Source of the DNA: Phlyctochytrium arcticum
Lineage: Eukaryota > Chytridiomycota > Chytridiomycetes > Chytridiales > Chytridiaceae
Assembly: GCA_025602905.1 (NCBI GenBank)
Contig: JAHLKI010000003.1
Coordinates: forward strand, 1,178,001 to 1,242,000
Length of the DNA stretch: 64,000 nt
Direction: 5' to 3'
The first letter of the stretch is position 1. Each line of letters starts with the position of its first letter. Below, piece by piece: positions 34,401-46,423 of the stretch. Under the pieces are notes generated by a model. That model did no database searches. It saw only the letters and a program-made list of their open reading frames with translations, and was not told where the DNA came from. A program made the position numbers and the translations under genes.

Positions 34401-35688
34401 TCCCAGTGCCTGATAAGCGCTGGCACACCATCGGCATGGATCTAGTCTCACTACCTAGGACGGAATCGTGGGGGGGAAACCTAGCCATAACGGCAACTAC
34501 TACGATGCCGCCCTGGTCATAGTCGACTATCTGTCAGGACATGTGTATCTCACCCCATGCAACATGGAGGTTTCGAGTCAGGAGCTTGCGTACCTCTTCA
34601 TCCAGCACTTCTTCAAGAACGAAGGTGCCCCCAAGGTCATTGTCAGCAATCGCGATAGCCGGATTTTAGCCGAATTTTGGCAATCCTTTACCGCCGCTCT
34701 CGGTATCAAGCTAGAGGTGGCGACCGCTCGACATCAGCAGACAGACGGCAAATGCGAACGCAAAATCAAGTCTGTCAAGAACGTGCTGAAGGCCTACATA
34801 GACGGCGATGGCAAGAACTGGGTTGACATTCTACCCTTGATTGAGTTTCACCACAACTCAACACCATGGAATACCGGCTATGCTCCGTTCATGATCGACA
34901 AGGGCCGCCTCCCTCAGGTTAATGGTGGGCACCATCCAGGGATCGACAAGGGCCGCCTCCCTCAGGTTAATGGTGGGCACCATACCAGGGAAGGTCTGCA
35001 GGAGATTTCGCAGCCAACAAATCAGCAAGTTGCCAAGTTTGTTGAGACGCTCCATGAGATCGAACGAGTTGTACAACAACGACTACGCGACGCACAAGAT
35101 GCGCAAGCGAAGAACCACGACAAGGGTCGGCGGACGCTCATCTTCAAGAAGGGCGATTCAGTCTTACTCAAACGCGAGGGGATCCACATTCCAGCTTTGG
35201 GTAAGCTTCCGGAGAAACTTTGCCAGGATTGGCTTGGTCCATTCAAGGTCAAAGGACTCGGTCCGCACCCTGATACCTACACGCTGGAATTACCTCACCC
35301 AATGCGTATGGTACATCCGACATTTCATGTCAATGTTCTGAAGCCGTGGCACAAACCTGGCTCTATTGCTTATCGTGGCACGAAGGACGCGCCGGAACAT
35401 GTGCTGGTCAACAGCGAGGAACTTCGGCTCGTCGACCGTATTCTGGACAAGCAGATCCGTCACAAGAAGCGGAAATACCTAGTTCAATGGGAAGGCTTCG
35501 GGCCGGAGGACTCAACTTGGGAACCGCGGGAACACCTTGAGCAAACCGACGCGCTGAAAGCATGGGAACTAGCACGTCCCTCAGCACCCAAGAGTTCAAA
35601 ACGAAAAAAAGCCCAGAACGAAGCCCCGGCAACTGACGCATCGTCTACCACCGTTACCCCATCGAAACGCTCACGACGCAAACGCTAG
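31465..35688 (+). pseudogene. gypsy-1 pol: protease, RT, RNase H, integrase, chromodomain
   Basis: Domains in order: aspartic protease (ILVDTGCNTVMI, near 31730); RT with WGAAVLFAPKKDG, MPFGLTNAPTTFQRIMNKVF and catalytic YLDDILVF (near 32970); RNase H with VFSDASGFAIGGWLA and the end NTVADVLSRN; integrase HHCC zinc site (HNTLVTGGHTGKH ... CATCQRF), core IGMDLVS and SNRDSRI, and the ATARHQQTDGKCERK region with the third acidic residue; a chromodomain near the end (VDRILDKQIRHKKRKYLVQW, then WEP). Breaks: TGA 32215-32217, frameshift near 32665, TAA 33194-33196, frameshift near 34480. A 48-bp tandem duplication sits in the integrase (34894-34990). Confidence 0.85.
34894..34990 (+). repeat. 48-bp tandem duplication inside gypsy-1 integrase
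   Basis: Units 34894-34941 and 34942-34990, the second with one extra A, repeat IDKGRLPQVNGGHH. The reading frame stays open through both. Confidence 0.85.
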
Positions 35689-36405
35689 TGACGTCAAGGA
35701 AGATGTGTTTCATATTTCAAGTATCACCTGTTTCTCAACACGAGACAACCTCATTTACCGCTCTCAAAGCGAGGAGTGCCCTCTTGCAACACTCTACGTC
35801 ATTCAGTACTATTCGGGACCTCCCATCCCATATCTTGATACTACCTACGCACGCGCACCATCTCAACACCCTGAGACCCACATCCAAGGTTGCTCCTTGC
35901 TGACGACGCGTCTCGCACGTCAGAACTCCGGTAGGCCTGATCAGCCTGAGCTGAGTTGATGCATCATCTATGCATAGGTGATGAGAGACCGGGGAACCCT
36001 TTATCTCCGTTATTACGCGTAACTACCCTTCACGCAAGGAAACACATTCTTACCCTTATTCCTGTGATTAACTTGGACACAGACGCCCGTGATTAACTTG
36101 GACACGGAAGGTTGCATATTTTGCAACGAGAGTCGCGGGCACTGCATCCAGAAGCATTCATGCCTGCGGACATCAGAAGATTGGCTTCGAGGAGACCCAA
36201 CACAATTCAAGTGCTCAAACGTCAGGCGATGTTCGGTTTGTTCCCTTGCACCGTTGACACCTATGCATGTCTGGCGACGTTCGGTGTATAGTGATGGCCG
36301 GTGAGGTTGTGCTGGTGATCTGACATTCCATTCTTGCTGCTGACACACGAACCCTGATCTGAGACTCGCTTCTTCCACCTTTTTCAGCAACGAGTCTGAG
36401 GGGGG
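35689..36405 (+). other. gypsy-1 3' untranslated region and polypurine tract
   Basis: About 700 bp after the pol stop without a gene. It contains two copies of GTGATTAACTTGGACAC (about 36064-36101). The polypurine tract GAGGGGGG ends at 36405, immediately before the 3' LTR. Confidence 0.6.
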
Positions 36406-36628
36406 TGCGGCGGGCTCGTGGTTTGATGAGCATTGACCGCACGACTGCGCTATGGCGCATTGTCACGTGTATATTTCTTGTTTTCTTCTGTATATCAGTC
36501 CCTTGCACTGTACATTTTACTCTTTACACTTTTCTCTTCCTCTGCGCTAAAGCCAATACACTACCCCGACTCACGCACCCTGGGAAGGTGCATTACCGTC
36601 CATACCATCTTTACCTGAAAACGCTACA
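36406..36628 (+). repeat. gypsy-1 3' LTR
   Basis: Pairs with 29608-29830. Begins TGCGGCGGGC, ends ACGCTACA, and is followed by TTGCC, the target duplication. Confidence 0.9.
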
Positions 36629-36699
36629 TTGCCGCCTGTCAGAAACAGCACAAAACCCCTACAAAACCTGTCAAAACCACCCCTTTTTTAACTATACAC

Positions 36700-36785
36700 A
36701 TTACACAGGATAATAAGTATGGTTTACACAGGATTATCGGATTACACAGGATTATCGGATTACACAGGATTACACAGGATTATCC
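36700..36785 (+). repeat. short tandem repeat, ATTACACAGGATTATCGG
   Basis: Four to five imperfect copies of an 18-bp unit, with one more single copy near 36862-36879. It lies in the sequence into which gypsy-1 inserted. No coding or CRISPR character. Confidence 0.7.
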
Positions 36786-36930
36786 TCACTGTACAAAAAC
36801 CACTCTTAACCCACGCAAAACCTATCAAAATCAGACATTTTCAAACATGTCATTCTTTCCAGATTACACAGGATTATCCTTGCTATTGCAGTAAACCATT
36901 GGTTGAAAAATTAAGGGCTTGACATAGACT

Positions 36931-39070
36931 ATGCCCCGCTCCTTCAAATGTTATTTGCGGCTACTGTTGATAACGGTGAAAGGCCCGACAACTTGGGAAC
37001 ATCTCTTGACGGTCGACGGCGTTGTATACCCCACCTTCAAAGATGCATGTAGGGAGCCGGGCCCATTGGCCGATGATATGGAGTGGACGCGTGCGCTTGA
37101 TGAGGCAGCCAGTTTTCAGACTGGGAGCGCTCTGCGCAGCTTATTCGTCACTATTATTTTGTTCTGTGATGTGACTGATCCCAGAGGTCTGTGGGAGGAG
37201 CACAAGAACAGTTTCTCAGATGACATGCGACACCGACTGTAAAATGGGCCTGTGTCATATCGACGCTGAGATATATCTGACGATGATGTCCTGAATGAAA
37301 CTTTGCATGAACTCGACGGGGTTTTTGCACGTAATGGGTCTTCATTGGCCGCTCACCCATCATTGCCTCAGCCTGATGGGCCGTCTCTCTTTGCTGGGAA
37401 TCAAAATCGACTTATTGTTGAAGAACAGGGCGATGATGTCGATGAATTGGCTGCGCAGGTCAAGGTGGCGCGTGAATCACTCAACACGCTACCGTTGCAG
37501 GTGTACGAAGAAATTGTTGAAGCCGTCAACACCGAGAATGGGGGAGTGTTCTTTGTGAATGGCTGTGGCGGTGCGGGTAAGACCTTTGTTTACAAGAGTC
37601 TACTGGCCACGTTCTGCTAAGAAGGGATAATTACACTTGTGGTCGCTGGCTCTGGCATCGCGGCGTTGTTGTTGGAGGGTGGTCGTACGGCGCATTCTAG
37701 ACTAAAAATTCCGACGGAGATATTACCGGACTCTGTGTGCAGTACAAAACCGACAAGAGACGCGGTTGGGGAGTTACTCCAGAAAACGAGCATCATCATA
37801 TGGGACGAGGCTCCCATGACCCATCGCTACGCTATGGAGGCAGTCGACAGAACTCTGCAAGATGTCCGAAATGACCGCAGGCCTTTCAGTGGCATTGTAG
37901 TTGTCTTTGGTGGAGATTTTCGGCAGACGCTACCAGTGATAAAGAAGGGTTCCCGTGAAGAAGTTGTGGCATCTACGTTGACACGTTCCCACATCTGGGA
38001 TAACGTTAACCTCTTCAATTTGACGGAGAATATGCGGCTCAACAGTCTTAATCTTGCTACTTCCGACGCCATTGCAGCAACAGAGTTTGCGGAGTGGATT
38101 TTGCAGATGGGTAATGGGGAACTGCCCGATCTTAATCCTGCGCAGTATGGCAACGCAATTGAGGAAGACTGGATCAATATCCCTTCTAATCTTTTGATTC
38201 GGGCTACGTCTCCCTCAACCGGCTTGGATGCCATCATAGCCTTCGTGTATAACGCCGACATCAACACATTATCATCACAGTCTCTAACCGAGCGTGCTAT
38301 CCTCGCACCCAAAAACGACAATGTCGCCATGGTCAACGACGATATTCTTGACCGACATACTGGGGAAGAGCATGAATTCCTCAGCGAGGACAAATTGGCC
38401 AAGGACAACCAACAAAACTCCCATCTCTATCCTTGGGAGTTCCTCAACACCATGAATCCGAACGGATTTCCTCCCCACCGACATTGCTTAAAAGTTGGTT
38501 TTCCCATCACGCTGCTAAGGAACCTCAACGCCGCCGAGGGACTTTGTAACGGAACGCGTCTCATCGTTCGGCGACTTGGACGTAGAATTCTTGAAGCAGA
38601 GATAATCTCTGGAACAAATATTGGCTCAATTGTCTTCATACCACGGATAATCCTTCGCACAGGTAAAAATGCGTTGTATTTAAGATCCAACAATGCTGTA
38701 TTCATATTGCACATTATCGTTTAAACAGGTCAGAACGAAGATTACTTCCAATTTCAACGGCGTCAATTTCCAGTACGAGCAGCGTATGCAATGACAATTA
38801 ATAAATCACAAGGGCAAACGATGCAGAGAGTGGGTGTGTACTTGCCTGATCGAACTTTTGGCCATGGTCAACTCTACGTAGCTGCATCTAGAGTCTCATC
38901 AAGAAGTGGATTAAAGTTCTTTATTGACAGCTTAAGGTACGATAAAGATTAACATTCCTCTGTTCCGTAACACGGATCCTAACGTTTCCAACAGTCATCC
39001 AAAAGGAAAAAAGTTGATGGGCTGCACAAGGAATGTGGTTTACAAAGAAGTGTTGAATGTGATTCAATGA
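36931..39070 (+). pseudogene. Helitron E helicase (C-terminal half of RepHel)
   Basis: The first readable part is the Rep-helicase linker (GPTTWEHLLTVDGVVYPTFK). Walker A is GCGGAGKTFVYKSLL (37560-37605), then TAA 37618-37620 interrupts. It continues VVAGSGIAALLLEGGRTAHS, Walker B IIIWDEAPM, VVFGGDFRQTLPVI, GLCNGTRLIVRRL and [13 protein letters not shown]. Two canonical introns, 38663-38728 (66 bp) and 38937-38994 (58 bp), restore [14 protein letters not shown] and the typical end TRNVVYKEVLNVIQ at TGA 39068-39070. Other stops lie near 37242 and 37265. The Rep domain and both termini are missing. Confidence 0.75.
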
Positions 39071-39124
39071 TTGTACACTACCTATTTCAAATCTCTTTTA
39101 TTTTTTAATAGTCACTAGCGGTTG

Positions 39125-39147
39125 GCGCGCTTCGCTTCGCAGCGCGC
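39125..39147 (-). other. Helitron A 3' terminal hairpin
   Basis: GCGCGCT, a 9-base loop, then AGCGCGC: a perfect 7-bp stem. On the minus strand it is followed by CAACCG and CTAG, matching the hairpin plus CTRR layout that ends Helitron replication. Confidence 0.8.
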
Positions 39148-39462
39148 ATCGACTTTATGTATGAGAACGATGGCAAACGCGCAAAATGTATGCTCCACAT
39201 ATATGCATCACAGTTTTCATCCTTTATGGTGTTTTGCGAGTAGATCTCTTTGATATGGTCATTGCATTTCCCTCAACTTTAAGATGGAAGTTATTTTCAT
39301 CTTAGCCATACCCACACATTGTGTTGTATAGTTACAGGGGGACGTTGAATGCATGAACCCCAAACATGCAGGATATTAACTTTTGGAACTATACAGCTTC
39401 ATGTGCTGAGAATTGCCAGCATGGTAACTTCAAGTAAGAATCGCCAACATTTAAGGAAAAAT

Positions 39463-42400
39463 TCAGATGATTTTGGAAAAGACCACATTCTGAACTCCAT
39501 CGCCCGCATTTTCCGATCCAGTCACAATTTTAATTTTGTCTGGGTGACAACCTCGCGAAAGAGCCACATACAGCTGACCATGGGTGAAGACCTGAGTCCC
39601 CAAATATACGCCAACATGGTTGAAAGACTGTCCCTGGGACTTGTTGATGGTCATGGCAAATGCGCCAGTGACCGGGAACTGTTGCCGATACAAAGTAAAC
39701 AGCATCCGTGAATCACTGCCCCGATGTGTGATTTGCGGGATAAGAACCACATTGCCAGTGAAGGGCCCTTCAATGATTTGGCAGCGTAGACGCCGTTGCG
39801 ATACCACCTCAAGTAGTCGCAAGCGAGTTCCGTTTGACAAAGCACGCGAAGGGTTGAGGTTCCTGAGGAGCATGACAAACTGGCCAGGTTTGAGCTCAAG
39901 CTTGTGGGGAGGAAGTCCCGAAAGCTGCAGAGTATTGAGGAACTCTACAGGATAAGTAGAGGCGTCCTCTTGATCAACGTAGTCAGCGCTCAAGCACTCG
40001 CGGAAGTCACCAGGCAGACGTTCTACCACCCTACAATTGATCATCTGAGCGTCGTCATTCTTGACAGCGAGGATCACACAATCTTCAAAGTCAGTGCCGT
40101 CCGCAAAGATGTCATCGATCAAACCATCCAGGTTGTTCCCTGTAGCAACCAATGTTCACACACGCACCGTTTCTGCCCTCACCAACATCAAGTAGAAACT
40201 GCTGGAAGTCTGGCCGTGACTGCAGACGCATATTGATGGTCAAATTCATTGTTGTAACGTGACGCCAAAGGGGTGACTTTTTGAAACAGCGCCCAACTGT
40301 TGCCGACCGACCTCCTTGTAGAACAACTGGCAAAATTTGCCTGAAGTCACCTCCAAAGAGCATCACTTTGCCACCAAATGGCTTGTTGACATCAAGTGCA
40401 TCCCGAATAGTACGGTCAACCGCTTCAATCGCATATCGAGAAGCCATGGGTGCCTCGTCCCAGATGATCAAGTCAACCTCCCGAAGGGTGTTGGCAATTG
40501 CAGATCGAGGGCCAAAGTGACATGTACTTGTCTCGTTAAGCTCCAACGGAATAGCGAGATTGAATGTGCCGTTCTTCCATCATGAAGAAGACCCGCAGCA
40601 ATACCACTGCTGGCCATTGCCAAACACCGTAAGCCCTCTGAACGCATCGCGCGCAACAGCATATTGTAGACGTATGTCTTGTCGGTCCCGCCGGGCCCAT
40701 CCAAGAAGAAGACTCGCTCCTGAGAGGTTGCACCTTGACGGACAGAGTCCGCCACCCTCTCGAATACCGATCTCTGATCGACATTCAAAGTGTCAATGAG
40801 CTGAGCGATATCGGTGTCTTGTTCATTTTGGTTTAAATCTTCTTGAGCCCCATTGTCGTTCGGATCGAACCCTTCGGAGTAGAACTCTTCTAGGTTAATC
40901 CAAGTCGACATGCGCATATTGAACGGCTCCAAAAGCCGGTCCAAGTCTGCAATGACGCGGAATTGCCGTTGACCTTCCGACATGTCCCTCTGATCCTCGG
41001 CCATTGCTTCATAATGCTTATGAAACAGCCTTGCAACGTCTGCTGGTTCACTGAAGGCCACCATAGTGGCAAACAGCTTGCGGATCTGTGATGGCATGGA
41101 GGACACAGTTGCTTCCTCCAGACACGTATCATACTCAGTGTCATCCTCAAGGAGCCCTCGTGCAATCGCTGCCTCTTTGAACGTTTCATACAAAACGCCG
41201 TCGTGCGTTTGAAGATCCTCATAAGAGGTTGGCCCCCGTACATGACTCAACAGCATACGCAAGTGAGAACGGTCGCTCCCAGGAGGAGCCATGGTCATGC
41301 GAGCCACAACCTTCCATGCCCTCCTCCGACGTGTCCAAGGTTTTGGACCTTGGTTCCACCGATAGTGCTCGGGGAACTCACAATAAGTAAGACCTTCACC
41401 CGCTTGCTGCTGGAGCTCTTGGTTTGTACGGAAGAATTCGGTGAGCATAGGGTGCTCATTGTTCTCTACGGCAGCCTCAGGGGCAGCCGCATCAAACGTG
41501 ACATACTGCTGACCAGGCAGATGCACTGGAAGCCGAACGATATTGTGGCTAATACTGTTCGTTTTAAAGCTGAGCAAGCGCCAGCAGGCTTGCTGGGCGG
41601 AAATGTATCGCCCTTCTAGATATTGACTGATTTTGTCAATATCTTCACCCGCCTCGAGGACAGCTCGGTCCTGTCCTTTGTATATGTACTTATGTAAGTA
41701 CGTTACTGAGCTCACCGAGTTGCAGATTTCAACATTGATATGGCAGTCATACTTCCCGGTTAAGTACGGGTTGTATGGAATGATCCACTCCCTGCCAAGC
41801 TCGACGACTGTACCTCGCACACGTTTTTGGATTCGAGGACCACCACCTCGTCGCCGGTACGTAATCAAGCCATTGTCAGAGACAGTCGTAATTTCAGCGA
41901 GAGCCTTTGGGAACTTTTTGGAGCATGCACCGTCGACCATGCAGACATTTTGCGGATTGTCGTGTCCGCGTGGACCGTGCACCATGTGTGAATTAACGGA
42001 GGCGTACAGTCGGGGCTGAGTTTCGGGATCTGGGATCTCTGCACATACCATGCTGTCATACTGCTCCTCGGTCGGCTTTGATTCCAACCAAACCAAAAGG
42101 TGCGTGTGAGGAAGGCCACGCTTTTGGCACTCAACGGTGTAACAATACAGTAAGCCTGCACCTTGCCAAAGACACTCTTTTTCACATTGTCGTCCAACAT
42201 GTTTTGGAACTTCATGTGAAAGACGCGAACAACAATGTCGGGACGGTCTTGTGCCTTCTGGTGAGGAAGCAACAGGCGGGTGATTTCGGGCCACTTCGAT
42301 TGCAGGTCATCGTAATGAACAGATCCGGCTTGCCAAACTTGCGAACCAAAGCTATAGAATCTTGTAACCTTTGCTGCATGTACCGAGGTGACCCGATTGT

Positions 42401-42687
42401 TGTTGCAGGAAGAACAATGCGTCGTCCAATGGTACGGGTATCACCATTGTCAAGAGCGTCAACAATCCCTTGGTAACATTCGGCTCGAAGTTGCCTCTGG
42501 TTGTGACGAATGAACTGCAAGTTTTGGGCTTCACCTCGCAGGTACTGATCAACAATGTATTGCTGAAACAGCTTGCCCCCCATGTGCAGGACGTTGGGTG
42601 AAGAATGGCACTGCATGCGGTATTGTACAAATGCTTTCAAAGTTACACCGGTAGCCTCTTTGAATGGGATGCACCAACCCTGGTTAC
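39463..42687 (-). pseudogene. Helitron A Rep (HUH) nickase and helicase, frameshifted
   Basis: Exon 2 starts at 42687, right after the copia target duplication: GNQGWCIPFKEATGVTLKAF, then MGGKLFQQYIVDQYLRG and FGKPDLFITMTCN. Frameshifts near 42290 and 42140 lead to the HUH motif QKRGLPHTHLLVWL and TYLHKYIYKGQDRA. The helicase has Walker A GPGGTDKTYVYN, with Asp replacing the usual Gly before Lys. After a shift near 40545 come LIIWDEAPMASRYAIE and LFGGDFRQILPVV. After a shift near 40150 the C-terminus follows: [32 protein letters not shown] and GQLYVALSR, stopping at 39463. Several independent lesions make it inactive. Confidence 0.75.
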
Positions 42688-42691
42688 CTAC

Positions 42692-42812
42692 TGTCCAAAT
42701 CCTATACAAAGGAGGCCTTCCCTGCCCTGCTCTGATCAACAAGAAACACATTCCCGAGGCATTCTCCTATTGCTCCTATTGAGCAAGTCCCAATTAGTGA
42801 GAACCTCCATTA
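42692..42812 (+). repeat. copia 5' LTR
   Basis: Starts TGTCCAAATCC, ends CTCCATTA. It has CTATACAAAGG where the 3' copy has CTATAAAAAGG, a probable TATA box. TG...TA ends are slightly unusual. Confidence 0.85.
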
Positions 42813-42925
42813 GGTTCTGAGAACCTGAGCCCCTCCTACTGCCTATCTGTGCCATTATCACCAGAAGCGTTTTTTCCCCATTGTCTATTTTCCCAGTTCC
42901 GTCTCTTGTTTTCCACCACCGTGCG

Positions 42926-44098
42926 ATGCCAAACCTCCCAAGGTTGCCACAAAATACGCCTGATCAACGTCCGCGCGATTCACAAGGCCGTTTCCAAGCT
43001 GTAACATCTGTTACTGAAACGGAGGCAAGCACCTACGTGGATCCTGATATCATTGAGGAACAAGGTCAAGACATGCACGCTCCCACCACTCAAGTCCTTG
43101 ACGACACATCTCAAGATCCCATGATGGATCAAGCCACATATACCTCCACTTCTCACCGTCAAAGTCTGCATCCCACCTTGAGGCAATTTGAAACCGTTTT
43201 TGAAGCAAGGATGAATGCCAAACTCGAAGCATTCACGGAGCGATTTATGTCCTTGTTTTATGAGATGGAACACAACCGAAACAACTTCAACTATGCTCCA
43301 TCTCCTGCTCCCAGTCTTGCAGCTGCAACCGAAGGAGCAAAGCCCCTCCACAAGAAGCTCCTTGACAGCATTCCCAAATTCTCTGGAGACATGGGCGACA
43401 CCCAAAAGTTATTTGAGTTTATTGAACGGCTTGAGGTTTACTTCCAGTCTGTTGAACTCACCCAAGAAGAACGCCTTCAGCTCGCCGTTAGTCAACTAGT
43501 CGGGTTCGCTTGATTGGCCTGGCGTGCACATTGCAAGAACTATAGCTCCACCTCACCCGAACGGATTACCACATGGTCTGCACTATCCAACATGTTGATT
43601 AGTTATGTCGCACCTCAGGACCATGCCGATCGGATCCGAGCCGCTATTCTTCAACTTCCCAACAATAAGGGTGTACAGGAGTACACTAAGGCGTTCAACA
43701 AACTATATCTTCAGCTACCGGATATCCAAGAATCGGAGGCCATCTTTCTGTACAAGTATCGGTTAGATAAGAACATCCGGGATATGGTCAGCACAAACAA
43801 CAACAACCTTACCTCTCTTGAACAACTTCAGTGGGCATCTCTCCTCAGGACCGCACTCAGCCAAAACGCCATGATGAAGCATTGCCTGTGTCAGACTCCA
43901 CCAAAAACGACAAGGGAAAGCAACCTGCTGTTCAAGGTCAAGGTCACCATCACAACCAGAAGTCCGGGAAGCAACCCCGAATTTCCTACCCTTGCTCGTG
44001 GTGTGGAAGCCAAGCTCACCAAACTCACGAATGCTCGGAAATGTTGGCAGCCCGGGGTCGTGCCGGTCCGTCAAGCTCGGTCAAGAAGCCTTCCGCTA
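42926..44098 (+). pseudogene. copia gag
   Basis: ATG 42926 (MPNLPRLPQNTPDQR). The gag core is LLDSIPKFSGDMGDTQKLFE; after an in-frame TGA (43511-43513) it continues LISYVAPQDHADRIRAAILQ and LPDIQESEAIFLYKYRLDKN. A frameshift near 43880 moves to the frame with a zinc knuckle CSWCGSQAHQTHEC near 44000. Gag and protease are continuous in the latter frame. Confidence 0.7.
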
Positions 44099-45623
44099 TG
44101 ATTGCCACCACCTCTGAGGAAGCTTCCTTCATCCTGGATTCTGGTGCTACACAGCATATGACCAACAATATTTCTGTTCTGCAAGGCTATGTTCCGGGAA
44201 GCTCAAGTGTCATTATTGGGGATGACTCTGAAATTCCTGCATCTGGTCTTGGTTCGGTTGAGTTTTTGAATACGGATTCAAGGTTGGAGAACGTGCTTCA
44301 TGTACCTTCGTTGGTATCCAATCTCATCTCGGTCCGTTCTCTCAACAAGTCTGGTCAAGCAGTAGTCTTCACACCAGACAGAAATGCCTTTGTTTGTGAA
44401 GGTTCAGCATTTGAATCAAACGCTCCGGAAACTGCTATCGCTCAAGGACAACTGTCTGGGAAACAGTACCGGTTCATCCACAAACGTTTATGGCAACAAG
44501 CGACATTGATATTGACACTACAAAGGACTTGCGCCGACTCTGGCATCATCGTTATGGGCACCTCAACATGCGGTCTTTGGCGAAAATACCCTCAATTGTC
44601 GATCATGTATCGGATGTCGATCTCTCTTTTGAACCGGATCGTCAGTGTTATGGATGTGGTGTGGGCAAATCAACTCGGTTACCTTTTGGCACAGAAACTC
44701 GTCGGGCAACCAAACCACTCCAAGTCATCCACTCTGACCTGTGCGGTCCGCAACGCATTCGCTCTCTTACTGGAGCACTTTATGTCATCACCTTCATTGA
44801 CAATTACTCTCGCATGGGTTTCGTGTACTTTCGGGAAAAGAAGAGTGATACGTTTGAATGTTTCAAGCTATTTCGGTCAATGGTTGAGGCCGAAACAGGG
44901 GAGAAGATTGGGTGCTTGCGAACCGACAACGGTGGTGAATATACGAGCAATGCATTTGAGGCCTATTTGGAGGAGCATGGTATCCGTCATGAAACATCAA
45001 CCCCCAATACCCCTCAGCAAAACGGAGTTGCGGAACAATTCAACTTGACAATTTTCAACATGGTCCGTGCCCTTATCCACCACTTCCGCATTCCTCAAGT
45101 CTTATGGGCGCAACTTGTTCAAACGGTCGTGTACCTCCGCAACCGTAGTCCCACCAAGGCGACTCACAACATCACTCCTTATGAACGCTGGCACAAGTCT
45201 CGTCCTACGGTCGGGCACCTCCGCGCTATCTGGTCTCCCGCTTATGTCCACGACACGTCTTCGAAAAGAGGAAAACTGGATCCGAAGGCTTCTCGATGTT
45301 ACTTGCTTGGGTATCTTGAGAAGAAGAAAGCATATGTTCTCTGGGACCCCACAGTTCACAACCTTCGAATTAGTCGTGATGTTGTCTTTGACGAAGCCAG
45401 TGCCTTGGAGTCGCATGTCGAAGGACCAAGTGGTGATACTGAAGATCCAAACTTGGTGTCTTCTGATCCTGGTGATGATGACACTCCTGTTGAACGTATT
45501 CTTGATGAAAGGGAAAACAATGACGGCGTGGTTCAATACTTGGTCCGTTGGGAAGGATGCACTTCTGAAGACGACTCTTGGGAACCCGTCACTGTTGTAC
45601 TTGGACCTGCTCTGGAGGACTAG
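44099..45623 (+). pseudogene. copia protease, integrase and embedded chromodomain-like module
   Basis: The protease active site is FILDSGATQHM (near 44130). A frameshift near 44495 moves into LWHHRYGHLNMRSLAKI (integrase HHCC), CYGCGVGKS, the core acidic residues in IHSDLCGP, CLRTDNGGEYTS and TPQQNGVAEQFN, then RCYLLGYLEKKKAYVLWD. At 45490-45600 comes TPVERILDERENNDGVVQYL followed by VRWEGCTSEDDSWEP, which reads as a chromodomain. TAG 45621-45623 then interrupts the frame before RT. A chromodomain is normal for Ty3/gypsy integrases but unexpected between integrase and RT of a copia element. Confidence 0.75.
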
Positions 45624-46423
45624 GAGTCAGCACAAGCGTATGTTACCGCCACTGCCCTGGAACCACCTACCTATGCAAGAGCGTTGGCTTCTCCTGATCG
45701 TCTCAAGCGGCTCAACGCCATTAACTCGGAACTCGCATCTCTGGACAAGCTCGGCACATGGACTGTGATAGATCAACTACCTCCCGGACGCAAAGCTATC
45801 GGCAGCAAGTGGATATTCAAGGTCAATATCGACAGTTCTGGCAACACTAGTCGCTACAAAGCTCGTCTTGTCGCACTCGGACACACCCAACGTCCCAGAA
45901 TCGACTTCGATGAAACATTTGCACCTGTTGTTCGTTTCTCCGCTCTCCGTACTCTTCTTGCTTTCGCCGCCGCAAACAGCCTCGAGGTACACCAGATGGA
46001 TGTACAAACAGCATTTCTTTACGGCAGTCTTGATGAAGACATCTACATGCGTGCCCCCCAAAGATCTCCTCAGGAAGGCCGGATTGTCAAGCTTCGTCGT
46101 GGTCTCTATGGCCTAAAACAGTCCCCACGTATCTGGAACCGTGAGCTTGACTGTTTTCTTCTCGACCTTGGTTTCATTCCGACGCCCGCCGATCCTTGTA
46201 TCTATCTTCGCCTCGAAGACAAGGCTATTATCGCCCTCTACGTGGACGACCTGATCTTGATTGCTCAAACTCTTCCCATTATCAACACTGTCAAAATCGC
46301 CCATGCCAAAAAATTCGCCATGACCAATTTAGGGGAGGTCGAGTGGTGTCTGGGTGTCAAGGTTTCTCGCAATCGTCAGGATCGTACTCTTATTATGCAC
46401 CAAGAACTTTACGTCAACCAAAT
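45624..46423 (+). pseudogene. copia reverse transcriptase, first part
   Basis: Continues the integrase frame after the TAG: LEPPTYARALASPDRLK, GTWTVIDQLPPGRKAIGSKW, FDETFAPVVRFSALR, HQMDVQTAFLYGSLDEDIYM, GLYGLKQSPRIW and the catalytic ALYVDDLILIA (near 46235). It is cut at 46423 by gypsy-2 within codons for VNQI. The reading resumes at 52514. Confidence 0.85.

Larger units (their letters stand above)
29608..36628 (+). mobile_element. gypsy-1, Ty3/gypsy chromovirus with both LTRs
   Basis: A 7021-bp element flanked by TTGCC at 29603-29607 and 36629-36633, a 5-bp target duplication. The LTRs are 223 bp and start TG and end CA. The primer-binding site TGGTAGCACCACC follows the 5' LTR directly, and the polypurine tract GAGGGGGG directly precedes the 3' LTR. 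Gag, protease, RT, RNase H, integrase and a C-terminal chromodomain are in order, but several stops and frameshifts make it non-autonomous. About 11 differences between the LTRs suggest an older insertion than gypsy-2. Confidence 0.9.

Noticed and set aside
39125..39147. Hairpin as the 3' end of Helitron E (plus strand)
   Set aside because: The CTAG lies on the left of the hairpin, so the hairpin-CTRR order fits only the minus-strand Helitron A.
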